DNA of 64,000 bases, taken from the NCBI GenBank assembly GCA_900100835.1, contig FNCM01000004.1, positions 124,001 to 188,000 of the forward strand, read 5' to 3'. Positions 52,311-61,591 of this stretch are shown here, piece after piece. Made by a program: the position numbers and the translations under genes. Source of the DNA: Selenomonas sp. WCT3. Lineage in GTDB: Bacteria; Bacillota; Negativicutes; Selenomonadales; Selenomonadaceae. Under the pieces are notes generated by a model. It was not told the DNA's origin. It ran no database searches and saw nothing but the letters and a program-made list of their open reading frames with translations. Positions within the stretch are counted from its first letter, which is position 1. Every line of letters begins with the position of its first letter.

Positions 52311-52442
52311 TGATTAGTGTTTGCTGAAAAATATTGCAGGATTTTTAGAGAAAGAGAAAAAAATAAAAGGGAAAATAGGAATGAATGACGAATTTTAAGA
52401 GAATGAAGATGTATTGCAGAAAGGCAAGGAGATGGATCATTC

Positions 52443-52643
52443 ATGATTAAACTCACAAAATTTAATTCCCGTACAAATAAAAAAGGAGAATTTGTACTGA
52501 ACGCCGAAATAATAGAGACAATAGAGGAAACGCCTGATACTGTTGTCACTTTGACAAACGGCAAAAAGTTCATCGTTGATGAGCCGATGGATGAAATCGT
52601 GCGTAGAGTTATGAAGTATCGCCGTGCCTTGCATCAATTTTGA
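52443..52643 (+). CDS. flbD: FlbD/SwrD-family flagellar protein
   Basis: 66 residues. MIKLTKFN at the start and LTNGKKFIVDEPMDEIVRRV are the FlbD family pattern. In B. subtilis the homologue SwrD increases motor torque. AAGGAGATGG precedes the ATG by about 10 bases. It sits between flgE and fliL as in other Firmicutes. Confidence 0.9.
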   Translation: MIKLTKFNSRTNKKGEFVLNAEIIETIEETPDTVVTLTNGKKFIVDEPMDEIVRRVMKYRRALHQF

Positions 52644-52645
52644 TG

Positions 52646-52673
52646 TAGACAAATTATAAACTCTTGGTATAAT
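52646..52673 (+). promoter_or_regulatory. Promoter for the fliL-fliM-fliY unit
   Basis: TAGACA (52646-52651), 16-base spacer, TGG-TATAAT (52668-52673, extended -10), 33 bases before fliL. Confidence 0.6.
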
Positions 52674-52705
52674 GAGAAAGTAGCTTTTTATGGGAGGAGT
52701 ATCAG

Positions 52706-53212
52706 ATGGCAGACGAACAGAAGGAAACAGAAGCTGCGCCAGAAGAAAAGAAGAAAAAATCACCGATTATCTTAGTGGTAATTCTGGTTCTGGTTGGTCT
52801 TGTGCTGGCAGCAGGTATCTCGTTTGTTATTACTACAAAGATGATGAAGGATACTGCCACGGAGTCAGTCAGTGAGCATCATGACCCGGGGGTTTTCATC
52901 AAACTGGGAGATGCAAAAGAGGGAATCATGGTCAACGTAGGTGGCCAGAAAGCAGGTAAGTTCTTAAAGGCAGGTATCGTCCTTGAGATGAACCCTGGCA
53001 AGAAGGATAATATTCTTGAAGGAAAGCTCCAGCCGATGGCTGAGACGAAAATCCTTGATACTACGATGCAAATCCTTAGAAGCGCCAAACTCGATGAGTT
53101 TGATGCGAATAAACAGGACGAGCTTAAAAAGAAAATCAAAGATGAACTCAATACGAAGCTCGGCGCAGGTTCGGTCTACGATGTATATATCACAAGCTTC
53201 CTGCTCCAGTAA
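52706..53212 (+). CDS. fliL: Flagellar basal body-associated protein FliL
   Basis: 168-residue single-pass membrane protein that supports the stator. An acidic and basic N terminus precedes a membrane helix at about 20-43; the rest is extracytoplasmic with VFIKLGDAKEGIMVNVG and the C-terminal VYDVYITSFLLQ seen in FliL. GGGAGGAG precedes the ATG. Confidence 0.93.
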   Translation: MADEQKETEAAPEEKKKKSPIILVVILVLVGLVLAAGISFVITTKMMKDTATESVSEHHDPGVFIKLGDAKEGIMVNVGGQKAGKFLKAGIVLEMNPGKKDNILEGKLQPMAETKILDTTMQILRSAKLDEFDANKQDELKKKIKDELNTKLGAGSVYDVYITSFLLQ

Positions 53213-53246
53213 GACGAGAAAAGTATAGCAGGAAGGAGGACGAAGG

Positions 53247-54251
53247 TTGGCAGATGACGTACTATCCCAATCTGAGATAGATAAACTGCTTTCAGCACTG
53301 TCAGACGGAACAGTATCCGCAGAAGAAGTCAAAGCAGACGAAGAACAAAAGAAAATAAAGACCTATGATTTCAAGCGGCCGGACAAGTTCTCCAAGGATC
53401 AGATTCGAACCTTGTTCATGCTTCACGAGAGTTTTTCCAGATTACTGAATACCTATTTGTCTACGCACCTGCGTACTTTGGTAAATGTTGAGGTAGCGTC
53501 GGTCGAACAGCTCACCTATCAGGAGTTCGTTCAATCCCTGGCAAATCCATCGGTTATCAGCATTCTGGCGGTTCCGCCGCTAAAGGGAAATATCATCCTG
53601 GAAGTCAATACGGAAATCGCTTTTGCCTTTATCGACCGTGTTTTCGGTGGTGAAGGCAAGACGGGAATAAAGCCTCGCGTCCTGACGGAAATTGAGGAAG
53701 TCGTTATGAAACGCTTCATCGACACCGCCATGGGGCATTTAAAGGAGGCCTGGTCCAATGTGGTGGAGTTCCGCCCAAGTTTGGAAGCAACAGAATCTAA
53801 TCCTCAGTTTACCCAGATCGTGCCGCCAAGCGACATGGTCGTTATCGTCACGATTCAAATGAAGGTTGGCGATGTTGAGGGCATGATGAATATTTGTATT
53901 CCGTATCTGGTATTGGAACCGGTCATGTCCAAGTTGACCACAACCTTCTGGGTGGCCTCATCGGTATCCAAAGATGATGACCCGGAACAGGTCAAAATAC
54001 TGCAGAAAAAGATTGAGCGCACCGAAGTGCCCTTTGTAGTCCAATTGGGCAGTGTCGACATCACAATAAATGAGTTCTTAACACTTGGATTTGGAGATGT
54101 CCTGCAAATGGATGCCAAGGTGGATGACAACTTACTCTGCATGGTGGGGCATAAGCCCAAATTCTACTGTCGACCGGGTACTTCCGGCAAGAAAATGGCA
54201 GTACAGATTACAAAAATAATTAACGAAGGAGATGAAGATACTGATGAGTGA
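53247..54251 (+). CDS. fliM: Flagellar motor switch protein FliM
   Basis: 334-residue C-ring component that binds CheY-P. The N-terminal CheY-binding peptide LSQSEIDKLLSAL is intact (residues 6-18). A CheC-like middle domain and a C-terminal SpoA domain follow. TTG 53247 is 6 bases after AAGGAGGA. It overlaps fliY by 8 bases. Confidence 0.95.
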   Translation: MADDVLSQSEIDKLLSALSDGTVSAEEVKADEEQKKIKTYDFKRPDKFSKDQIRTLFMLHESFSRLLNTYLSTHLRTLVNVEVASVEQLTYQEFVQSLANPSVISILAVPPLKGNIILEVNTEIAFAFIDRVFGGEGKTGIKPRVLTEIEEVVMKRFIDTAMGHLKEAWSNVVEFRPSLEATESNPQFTQIVPPSDMVVIVTIQMKVGDVEGMMNICIPYLVLEPVMSKLTTTFWVASSVSKDDDPEQVKILQKKIERTEVPFVVQLGSVDITINEFLTLGFGDVLQMDAKVDDNLLCMVGHKPKFYCRPGTSGKKMAVQITKIINEGDEDTDE

Positions 54252-55464
54252 CGATATGATCTCGCAAGAGGAGATTGACGCCCTGCTGAACGGCGGCGCT
54301 ATACCGGACGCAGGCGATGCAGCCCCCGCGGGAGAGTCGGAGGCAGCAGCTGAACCTGCCGCAGACAGTAGTTCATCTCAGCTCGATGATGTACTCACAG
54401 ATGTCGAAAAGGATGCGTTAGGGGAAATCGGTAATATATCGATGGGGAGTGCTGCAACAACCCTTTCGGTATTACTGGGGCACAAGGTAAGCATCACGAC
54501 GCCGACGGTGTCGGTTGCGACCATGAGCATCATTCAGGAGCAGTATCCAATGCCGTACCTCATTGTGGAGGTCGGATATACGATTGGTATAGATGGCAAC
54601 AATGTTCTGGCCATTCAGGCACAGGATGCGGCTATCATCGCGGACCTCATGATGGGCGGCGATGGTACGAATCCCGATACGGAAATCAATGAAATCGCAA
54701 TGAGCGCTGTTGGCGAGTCCATGAATCAGATGATGGGCACCGTCGCAACGTCGCTTTCTACGATGTTCAACAAGAAAATCGATATTTCCCCGCCAAAGGT
54801 AAATCTCATTGACTTTGGCAGTGAGGATAAGATTACGGAATTAGTAGGCAAAGATGAGCCGGTAGTTCGTACGTCTTTCCGCATGGAAGTCGATGGACTG
54901 ATTGACAGCGAAATTATGCAAATCCTTCCGGTATCGGTGGCGAAGGAAATGGTTGAGTCGCTGACAAATGGTTCGGCAGAAGAAGAACCAGAGCCAGCTC
55001 CAGCACCAGCACCTGCGCCAGCGCCAGCTGCACCGGCTGCGGCTCCGGCACCTGCTCCGGCAGCACCAGCTGCGGCACCACCGCCGATGGCAGCAGCTCC
55101 AGCCGCTGGTTATGGCATGGCAATGCAGCCGCATGTGGCAACCAATGTCCCAGTACAGTCGGCACAGTTCACGCCGCTTAATATGCAGCCTGTTCAGGTA
55201 AATGACGCTAATATCGGCTTAATCCTGGATGTGCCGCTTTCCGTAACAGTAGAGCTGGGACGCACGAAAAAATCAATCAAAGAGATTCTCGAGCTTACGA
55301 ACGGTTCAATCGTAGAACTCGAGAAATTGGCTGGCGAGCCAGTGGACATTCAAGTCAACGGTAAATTCCTGGCGAAGGGCGAAGTTGTTGTCATCGACGA
55401 GAACTTTGGTGTTCGTATTACCGAGATAGCAAGTCCGGCAGAGCGAGCTGCAAAACTTCAGTAA
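54244..55464 (+). CDS. fliY: Flagellar motor switch phosphatase FliY
   Basis: 406 residues, the Firmicute-type FliN with a CheC-like phosphatase. The N terminus MISQEEIDALLNGG is a CheY-binding peptide. The CheC-like domain (about 55-235) has LGEIGNISMGSAAT and GESMNQMMG. An Ala/Pro-rich linker (about 240-300, many AP repeats) leads to the FliN/SpoA domain (about 325-406). It dephosphorylates CheY-P at the switch. ATG 54244 matches the family start; ATG 54232 is in frame but abuts the ribosome binding site AAGGAG. Confidence 0.93.
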   Translation: MSDDMISQEEIDALLNGGAIPDAGDAAPAGESEAAAEPAADSSSSQLDDVLTDVEKDALGEIGNISMGSAATTLSVLLGHKVSITTPTVSVATMSIIQEQYPMPYLIVEVGYTIGIDGNNVLAIQAQDAAIIADLMMGGDGTNPDTEINEIAMSAVGESMNQMMGTVATSLSTMFNKKIDISPPKVNLIDFGSEDKITELVGKDEPVVRTSFRMEVDGLIDSEIMQILPVSVAKEMVESLTNGSAEEEPEPAPAPAPAPAPAAPAAAPAPAPAAPAAAPPPMAAAPAAGYGMAMQPHVATNVPVQSAQFTPLNMQPVQVNDANIGLILDVPLSVTVELGRTKKSIKEILELTNGSIVELEKLAGEPVDIQVNGKFLAKGEVVVIDENFGVRITEIASPAERAAKLQ

Positions 55465-55500
55465 TCTGTTGAGGAGCTGAAGCTAGGCCAAGAGGTGCTC

Positions 55501-55529
55501 TTGCCTACCAATGGACTTTCTTATATAAT
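55501..55529 (+). promoter_or_regulatory. Sigma-A type promoter for cheY and the export genes
   Basis: TTGCCT (55501-55506), 17-base spacer, TATAAT (55524-55529), 57 bases before cheY. It could drive cheY-fliO-fliP onward separately from the upstream operon. Confidence 0.55.
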
Positions 55530-55585
55530 TAAGTTAAAGTTGAACCAAGTCGAATGATTTCTTTAAAGATGAGGAGAGATGAAAC

Positions 55586-55948
55586 ATGGCAGTACGAGTT
55601 TTGGTCGTTGACGATGCGGCATTCATGAGAATGATGGTTAAGGACATTCTCTCGAAGAATGGCTATGAAGTTGTTGGCGAGGCAGAGAATGGGATGAAAG
55701 CACTGGAGAAGTATCAGGAGCTTAAACCAGATCTTGTTACCATGGATATTACGATGCCGGAGATGGATGGCATCAGTGCCGTTAAAGAGATTAAAAAAGT
55801 TGACCCGAATGCCAAGATCGTTATGTGCAGTGCTATGGGCCAGCAGGCAATGGTTATTGAAGCAATTCAGGCCGGTGCCCGTGACTTTATCGTTAAGCCC
55901 TTCCAGGCAGATCGTGTTCTGGAGGCTGTCCGTAAAGCAGTAGGCTAA
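55586..55948 (+). CDS. cheY: Chemotaxis response regulator CheY
   Basis: 120-residue single receiver domain. The phosphorylation site Asp54 (TMDITMPEMDG), the acidic pair near 9-10 and Lys in FIVKPF near 104 are intact. CheY-P from CheA binds FliM and FliY to set motor direction. Its stop shares one base with the next ATG. Position after fliY is as in B. subtilis. Confidence 0.95.
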   Translation: MAVRVLVVDDAAFMRMMVKDILSKNGYEVVGEAENGMKALEKYQELKPDLVTMDITMPEMDGISAVKEIKKVDPNAKIVMCSAMGQQAMVIEAIQAGARDFIVKPFQADRVLEAVRKAVG

Positions 55949-56472
55949 TGGAGAGAAAATATATTCTATTGGCGTGTGTCGTAGGGATACTGGTTACTCT
56001 GTTCACGATGGATCCTGCCCTGGCTGCGGAAGAAGTAGCCAAGGGCGGGTATCTGTCTGGATATGAGAATACCGACCCTAAGCCATCGTCGATTTCCTGG
56101 TGGTCGACAATTGCTTATTTGGTCAGCCTTTTTGCCATATTTATTTTTGTGGTGGGGCTGGCTTATTTTGCTGCTCGTTTTCTCGGTGGGCATTTTGCCC
56201 AGCAGAAAATGGGGTATGGCGGGAAAATTTTATCCCATTTGCCATTGGGGCCGAATCGCTCCGTTTGCATTATGGAGATGGCCGGCCGTGTGTTCATGCT
56301 GGGGGTTACGGAACATTCGATAACGCTCTTGACCGAAATTACCGACATGGATGAGATTGACCGCCTTCATCGTGAGGAGCAGAACGGCCTGAAGGTTCCC
56401 GAGATGTTTTCCCAGCAATTTGGTGCCCTTTCGGATTTTGTCCAGAAGGTTCCACCGATTTTCCGCAAGTAA
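55948..56472 (+). CDS. fliO: Flagellar biosynthetic protein FliO (FliZ)
   Basis: 174 residues. A signal-like hydrophobic N terminus (to about residue 27), a short extracytoplasmic stretch, one membrane helix (about 55-77), then a FliO cytoplasmic domain (ILSHLPLGPNRSVCIMEMAG). FliO assists assembly of the FliP ring. It overlaps cheY by one base. Confidence 0.88.
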   Translation: MERKYILLACVVGILVTLFTMDPALAAEEVAKGGYLSGYENTDPKPSSISWWSTIAYLVSLFAIFIFVVGLAYFAARFLGGHFAQQKMGYGGKILSHLPLGPNRSVCIMEMAGRVFMLGVTEHSITLLTEITDMDEIDRLHREEQNGLKVPEMFSQQFGALSDFVQKVPPIFRK

Positions 56473-56525
56473 CGGTATGGTTGATTCTGAATGTATGAAA
56501 AGAAACGAGAAGGGGTTGTAGGCGC

Positions 56526-57281
56526 TTGAAACGTCGGGATGTTCTTATCCTGTTGGGGGGCTTGTTCCTCCTGCTATTTATGACCAATGACGCTTTGGCA
56601 GCGCCTTTGATTCCTGCAGTCAATGTGGATGTGGGATCGTCGAATAAACCGCAGGATGTCGCTGTGACGCTGCAGGTTATGGCACTGCTGACGATATTGA
56701 CACTTGCGCCAGGAATCCTCATTATGACGACCTCCTTTGTGCGAATTGTCGTCGTTATTGGGTTTTTGCGCAATGCACTGTCAACACAGAATGTGCCGCC
56801 TAATCAGGTGGTAATTGCTTTGTCATTGTTTTTGACCTTTTATATCATGGCTCCTTATTGGGGGCAGGCAAATGAAAATGGACTCCAACCTTATATGGCT
56901 GGGCAGATTACCCAGGAAGAGGCGTTGGACAATGTGGCGGCGCCAATCCGCGAGTTCATGTTTAAGCAGACACGTGAATCGGACTTAGCGCTGTTTGTCA
57001 ATTTATCCGATGCCGAGCGCCCCGATGGGCCGGAAGATGTTTCAACGTTTACGTTGATTCCGGCTTTTATCATCAGTGAGCTAAAGACGGCATTTCAGAT
57101 TGGCTTTATGATTTATGTGCCCTTTATCGTCATCGATATGATTGTAGCAAGTACCTTGATGTCTATGGGCATGATGATGCTGCCACCAGTTATGATATCG
57201 CTGCCGTTTAAGATTTTGCTGTTTGTCATGGTGGATGGCTGGCATTTATTGATTAAGTCTCTTATTGTCAGCTTTAAGTAG
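56526..57281 (+). CDS. fliP: Flagellar export gate protein FliP
   Basis: 251-residue polytopic core of the type III export gate. A cleavable signal sequence (to about residue 23, ending DALA) precedes membrane helices and the conserved MTTSFVRIVVVIGFLRNALS and VPFIVIDMIVASTLMSMGMM. The start is TTG 56526; AAGGGG lies about 12 bases upstream. Confidence 0.95.
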   Translation: MKRRDVLILLGGLFLLLFMTNDALAAPLIPAVNVDVGSSNKPQDVAVTLQVMALLTILTLAPGILIMTTSFVRIVVVIGFLRNALSTQNVPPNQVVIALSLFLTFYIMAPYWGQANENGLQPYMAGQITQEEALDNVAAPIREFMFKQTRESDLALFVNLSDAERPDGPEDVSTFTLIPAFIISELKTAFQIGFMIYVPFIVIDMIVASTLMSMGMMMLPPVMISLPFKILLFVMVDGWHLLIKSLIVSFK

Positions 57282-57311
57282 CTGAGGAGATGCATGAGGA
57301 GGTTTGTTGCA

Positions 57312-57581
57312 ATGTCGGGAGATCTGGTGGTCCAGCTTGGACAGGAGGCCTTGTTTATCGTTATGCTGGTTTCCGCACCTATGCTTGGACTAGGCTTGAT
57401 TGTTGGTCTCTTGGTCAGTGTGTTTCAGGCAACGACTTCCATTCAGGAGCAGACGCTGGCCTTTATCCCCAAAATCATTGCTGTTTTTGTGGCTATCTTG
57501 ATATTTGGCCCGTGGATGCTTCGTATTATGGTGGAATACTTGACGAATGTTTTGGTCAATTTGCCATCCTATATTGGCTGA
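57312..57581 (+). CDS. fliQ: Flagellar export gate protein FliQ
   Basis: 89 residues, exactly the family length, with two membrane helices. GLIVGLLVSVFQATTSIQEQ is the FliQ signature. ATG 57312 was chosen because AGGAGG is 9 bases upstream; ATG 57294 would add six residues before that site. Confidence 0.94.
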   Translation: MSGDLVVQLGQEALFIVMLVSAPMLGLGLIVGLLVSVFQATTSIQEQTLAFIPKIIAVFVAILIFGPWMLRIMVEYLTNVLVNLPSYIG

Positions 57582-57592
57582 AGGAGTGAATA

Positions 57593-58375
57593 ATGGATTT
57601 CTATGATCTTTTAGAGGGGCATGCAGCGGTTTTTATGCTTCTGATGACCCGGGTCAGCGGGATATTCGTTATTTCTCCGTTCTTTGGCAGCCTGAATATC
57701 CCTGTGTATTTTCGTGCCGCAGCATCTTTGGCCTTTGCTATTGTACTGTTTCCGGTAATCGACAATTTTTCGGATATTCATGCACCAGCATCAATATGGG
57801 CCTATTCCTTTGCGGTTTTATCCGAGCTGTTTATCGGCTGGCTTATTGGTTTTGTGGCTTATATTTCCTTTGCGGCCATTACGATGGCCGGTAAGGTAAT
57901 GGATATGCAGGTCGGTTTTGCCATTGTAAATGTAATGGATCCAACTTCCGGTCAGCAGATGCCGCTTATCGGAAGTTTTCTTTATAATTTAACCGTCATT
58001 GTGTTCTTGGTGGTAAATGGGCATCATATGCTTATTGATGCCTTGTTTGAGAGTTTTAAGATGGTTCCGCTGCTATCCATGGAACCATCCTTATCCTTGC
58101 CGTTGATTATTGCGAATTTCACTACTGGCATATTCCTGACGGGCATGAAGATTGCCATGCCCGTGACCTTTGCGATTTTGCTGACAAATGTCGGGCTGGG
58201 TATTTTGGCCCGCACGATGCCGCAGATGAACATTTTTGTCGTCGGTATTCCGATGCAGCTTACTGTTGGTATTCTTATTTTATCGATGGTACTGCCATTT
58301 TATGTGTTATTCCTGGATGTGCTGTTCAATGAAATGTATGGAAATATCACAATTGCATTACAGGCATTACAATAG
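57593..58375 (+). CDS. fliR: Flagellar export gate protein FliR
   Basis: 260-residue export gate subunit with about six membrane helices. FVISPFFGSLNIPVYFRAA near residues 25-43 and MQVGFAIVNVMDPTSGQQMP near 104-123 are typical. The 3' end probably contains the flhB start. Confidence 0.94.
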   Translation: MDFYDLLEGHAAVFMLLMTRVSGIFVISPFFGSLNIPVYFRAAASLAFAIVLFPVIDNFSDIHAPASIWAYSFAVLSELFIGWLIGFVAYISFAAITMAGKVMDMQVGFAIVNVMDPTSGQQMPLIGSFLYNLTVIVFLVVNGHHMLIDALFESFKMVPLLSMEPSLSLPLIIANFTTGIFLTGMKIAMPVTFAILLTNVGLGILARTMPQMNIFVVGIPMQLTVGILILSMVLPFYVLFLDVLFNEMYGNITIALQALQ

Positions 58376-59456
58376 AAGTTCCTTCGTATTTGACCTTCAG
58401 CGCTTTGCTGGCGATAAGACTGAGGAACCGACTTCTAAGAAGCGGGCAGACGCGAAGAAAAAGGGCCAAGTCGGTCGAAGTACCGAACTCAATACCGCCT
58501 TTGTCCTTTTGGTGGGATTTTTCGTCATCAAGGTATTATGGGAACATATTTACCATGCGATTGCCGCCTATACGACCTATGTGTTTACGCATCCCAATCA
58601 GCCGGTAGATACGGAAAATATCGTTCGTATATTCATCGGCATCATTGAGTTGATGGCGCAAACGGCTTTGCCCATTATGTTTGCGATTCTGCTGGTCGGT
58701 CTGGCAGTCAATGTCTTCCAGGTCGGGCTGAATTTCAATACGGAATCCATAGGCTTCAAGCCGGATAAACTCAATCCCATCAATGGCTTTGGCCGTATTT
58801 TTTCTAAGCGTTCCTTGGTTGAGCTGGTCAAATCCTTGTTCAAGATTGCCATTATCGGTTACTTTTTGGTTCGCTTTTTATCCGAACAGCTGCTGGCTAT
58901 GCCTCAGTTTATTTACTTTGACTTAGCCACCAGTCTGGGACAGGTGGCCAACATTGTCTTTAAGATGGCGTTTCAGGTTATTGGCGTTATCATTGTTCTT
59001 GGTATTTTGGATTACGGTTATCAGAAATGGCAGACAACCCAGGACCTCAAAATGACCAAGCAGGAAGTAAAAGATGAAATGAAGCAGACCGAAGGTGACC
59101 CGCAGATTAAGGGTAAGATAAAGCAAAAACAGCGTCAGATGGCCATGAGCCGCATGATGCAAGAGGTTCCCAAGGCAGATGTCATTGTCACCAACCCGAC
59201 TCACTTCGCGGTAGCTTTACAATATCAGAAAGGCATGATTGCTCCGATTATTGTAGCAAAGGGACAAGACCTGGTGGCGAAGCGCATCAAGGAAATTGCC
59301 CGGGATGCTAAGGTACCCATTGTGGAAAATCGCCCGTTGGCTCGTGCCCTCTATGCAGGCGCTGAAGTGGGGGATATGGTTCCTTCGGAGCTTTATCAAG
59401 CGGTGGCCGAAGTGCTGGCGTATGTATACCGCTTGAAACACCGCCGCCGGGCGTAA
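58338..59456 (+). CDS. flhB: Flagellar export switch protein FlhB
   Basis: 372 residues from ATG 58338. FDLQRFAGDKTEEPTSKKR near the N terminus, four membrane helices, and the autocleavage site NPTH (IVTNPTHFAVAL near 280) identify FlhB, which changes export specificity from hook to filament together with FliK. No start codon exists in this frame between the fliR stop and the conserved region. The likely ATG therefore lies 38 bases inside fliR, with no evident ribosome binding site; TTG 58353 is the other candidate. Confidence 0.9.
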   Translation: MEISQLHYRHYNRSSFVFDLQRFAGDKTEEPTSKKRADAKKKGQVGRSTELNTAFVLLVGFFVIKVLWEHIYHAIAAYTTYVFTHPNQPVDTENIVRIFIGIIELMAQTALPIMFAILLVGLAVNVFQVGLNFNTESIGFKPDKLNPINGFGRIFSKRSLVELVKSLFKIAIIGYFLVRFLSEQLLAMPQFIYFDLATSLGQVANIVFKMAFQVIGVIIVLGILDYGYQKWQTTQDLKMTKQEVKDEMKQTEGDPQIKGKIKQKQRQMAMSRMMQEVPKADVIVTNPTHFAVALQYQKGMIAPIIVAKGQDLVAKRIKEIARDAKVPIVENRPLARALYAGAEVGDMVPSELYQAVAEVLAYVYRLKHRRRA

Positions 59457-59503
59457 ACGGATACCATTTGTTTTTAGTTGATTAGATATAAGGAGAGTCG
59501 TTT

Positions 59504-61591
59504 ATGGCTGCACCACAGGCAGCTGCCCCTTCCAATGTTTTTGGACAGGGCAGTTTTATTCAAAAATACAGTGACGTAATGATTGCGGTGGCTATCATTA
59601 CGATCGTTGTCATGATGATTATTCCGCTGCCGACGCTGCTGCTGGATATGTTGATTTGCTTGAACATCACCATTGCGTTACTACTGGTGATGGCAGTTAT
59701 TTATAACAAGGAAGCATTGGACTTATCGATATTCCCATCCTTGTTGCTTATTACGACATTATTCCGGTTGGCACTCAACATTTCTTCTACGCGACTTATC
59801 CTGTTGGATGGTTATGCCGGTGAGGTTATTACGGCGTTTGGTAATTTCGTCGTCGGTGGTAATCCAGTTGTCGGTTTTATCATGTTCGTCATCCTGGTTG
59901 CCATCAACTTTATCGTTATCACGAAGGGTTCTGAGCGTGTCGCAGAGGTATCCGCACGCTTCACCCTCGATGCTATGCCCGGTAAGCAGATGTCTATCGA
60001 TGCTGACCTCAATCAGGGGGCCATCACCGATGCCGAGGCGAAGATTCGCCGCGAAAAGATTCAGCATGAGGCTGATTTCTTTGGTGCCATGGATGGTGCT
60101 TCAAAGTTTGTAAAAGGTGATGCCATTGCGGCAATTCTCATCATGTTCATCAATATCGCTGGTGGTTTTATCATCGGTATGATGCAGCGTAATCTGGATG
60201 CTGCCCAGGCATTGCAGACTTATACCCTGCTGACCGTTGGTGAGGGCCTGGTAAGCCAGATTCCAGCCCTGCTCATTTCGACTGCAACGGGCCTTATCGT
60301 TACGCGCGCAGGTGCTGAAGGCAACATCGGCAGCGACATGGTGGGGCAGCTGTTTCGCAATGACCGTATCTTTTTCATCTTGACGGGCGTTTTGCTGTTC
60401 TTTGCGATTATCCCTGGTTTACCGGGAATCCCGTTTTTGTCCTTGTCGATTGCCTGCCTCTTTATTGGTCGACTCCTGCGGCAGGGAACCGAGGTAAAGG
60501 CGGAAACCCAGAAGGAAGAGAAGAAGGTACAGGAAAAGAAGAAGGCGACGACGCCGGAAAATATCGTTTCCCTTTTGCAGGTGGACCCAATGGAATTGGA
60601 AATTGGTTACTCGCTGATTCCCTTGGTTGATACCGGGCAGGGCGGTGACTTGCTTGACCGTATCGTTATGATTCGTCGGCAATGTGCTCTGGAACTCGGT
60701 CTCGTGGTGCCGACGATTCGCATTCGCGATAACATTCAGATTAAACCGAATGCCTATATCATCAAGCTCAAGGGCATTGAAATTGCCAAGGGTGAGCTGA
60801 TGCTGGACCATTATTTGGCTATGAACTCCGGCACCGTATTTGAAGAGGTTCCGGGCATCGAGACGACGGAACCAGCCTTTGGCCTGCCAGCACTCTGGAT
60901 TCCCGAGAATGAACGCGAACAGGCGGAGCTCAATGGTTACACGGTAGTCGATGCCGTATCGGTTTTGGCAACCCATCTGACAGAGGTCATCAAGCAACAT
61001 GCCGATGAAATCCTGGGACGTCAGGAAACCCAGAACCTTGTGGACAATCTCAAGAAGACCAATCAGGCCCTGGTGGACGAAGTCGTTCCAGACCTCATGA
61101 GTGTGGGCGAAATCCAGAAGGTATTGGCCAACTTGCTGCGTGAGCGCATCTCGATTCGCGATATGGCGACCATTCTTGAGGTGTTGTCCGATTATGCCCG
61201 GGCAACCAAAGATACGGAAATCCTTACGGAGTATGTTCGACATGCAATGGCGCGTCAGATTACCCAGCAAAATGTACAGAATGGCACGTTGCCTTGCATT
61301 ACGCTGGATCCGGCTTTGGAAAACCGAATTGCTGGCGGCGTACAGCGCACAGACCATGGCTCCTATGTCAGCCTGGACCCGGATTCGTTGCAGAATCTTG
61401 TCAATGCACTCAACAACGAGCTGCCGAAACTTACCAATATGGGCTATCAGCCAATTGTGCTGACCAGTCCGGCAGTTCGTTTGTATTTCCGCAAATTGGT
61501 AGAGCGCTCTGTGCCGGGATTGATTGTATTGTCCCAGGCTGAGATTGAACAGAGTGTTGAAATTCAGATCCTTGGGGTGGTGAAGATCTAA
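59504..61591 (+). CDS. flhA: Flagellar export gate protein FlhA
   Basis: 695 residues. About eight membrane helices (30-330) include the conserved FHIPEP-family loop (VSARFTLDAMPGKQMSIDAD), followed by a large cytoplasmic domain (about 360-695) that docks export substrates and chaperones. It uses the proton motive force for export. The stop directly abuts the flhF GTG. Confidence 0.96.
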   Translation: MAAPQAAAPSNVFGQGSFIQKYSDVMIAVAIITIVVMMIIPLPTLLLDMLICLNITIALLLVMAVIYNKEALDLSIFPSLLLITTLFRLALNISSTRLILLDGYAGEVITAFGNFVVGGNPVVGFIMFVILVAINFIVITKGSERVAEVSARFTLDAMPGKQMSIDADLNQGAITDAEAKIRREKIQHEADFFGAMDGASKFVKGDAIAAILIMFINIAGGFIIGMMQRNLDAAQALQTYTLLTVGEGLVSQIPALLISTATGLIVTRAGAEGNIGSDMVGQLFRNDRIFFILTGVLLFFAIIPGLPGIPFLSLSIACLFIGRLLRQGTEVKAETQKEEKKVQEKKKATTPENIVSLLQVDPMELEIGYSLIPLVDTGQGGDLLDRIVMIRRQCALELGLVVPTIRIRDNIQIKPNAYIIKLKGIEIAKGELMLDHYLAMNSGTVFEEVPGIETTEPAFGLPALWIPENEREQAELNGYTVVDAVSVLATHLTEVIKQHADEILGRQETQNLVDNLKKTNQALVDEVVPDLMSVGEIQKVLANLLRERISIRDMATILEVLSDYARATKDTEILTEYVRHAMARQITQQNVQNGTLPCITLDPALENRIAGGVQRTDHGSYVSLDPDSLQNLVNALNNELPKLTNMGYQPIVLTSPAVRLYFRKLVERSVPGLIVLSQAEIEQSVEIQILGVVKI

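Noticed and set aside
55465..55500. Short inverted repeat after fliY as a terminator
   Set aside because: The stem is too short and lacks a T-run; only the cheY promoter is supported in this gap.
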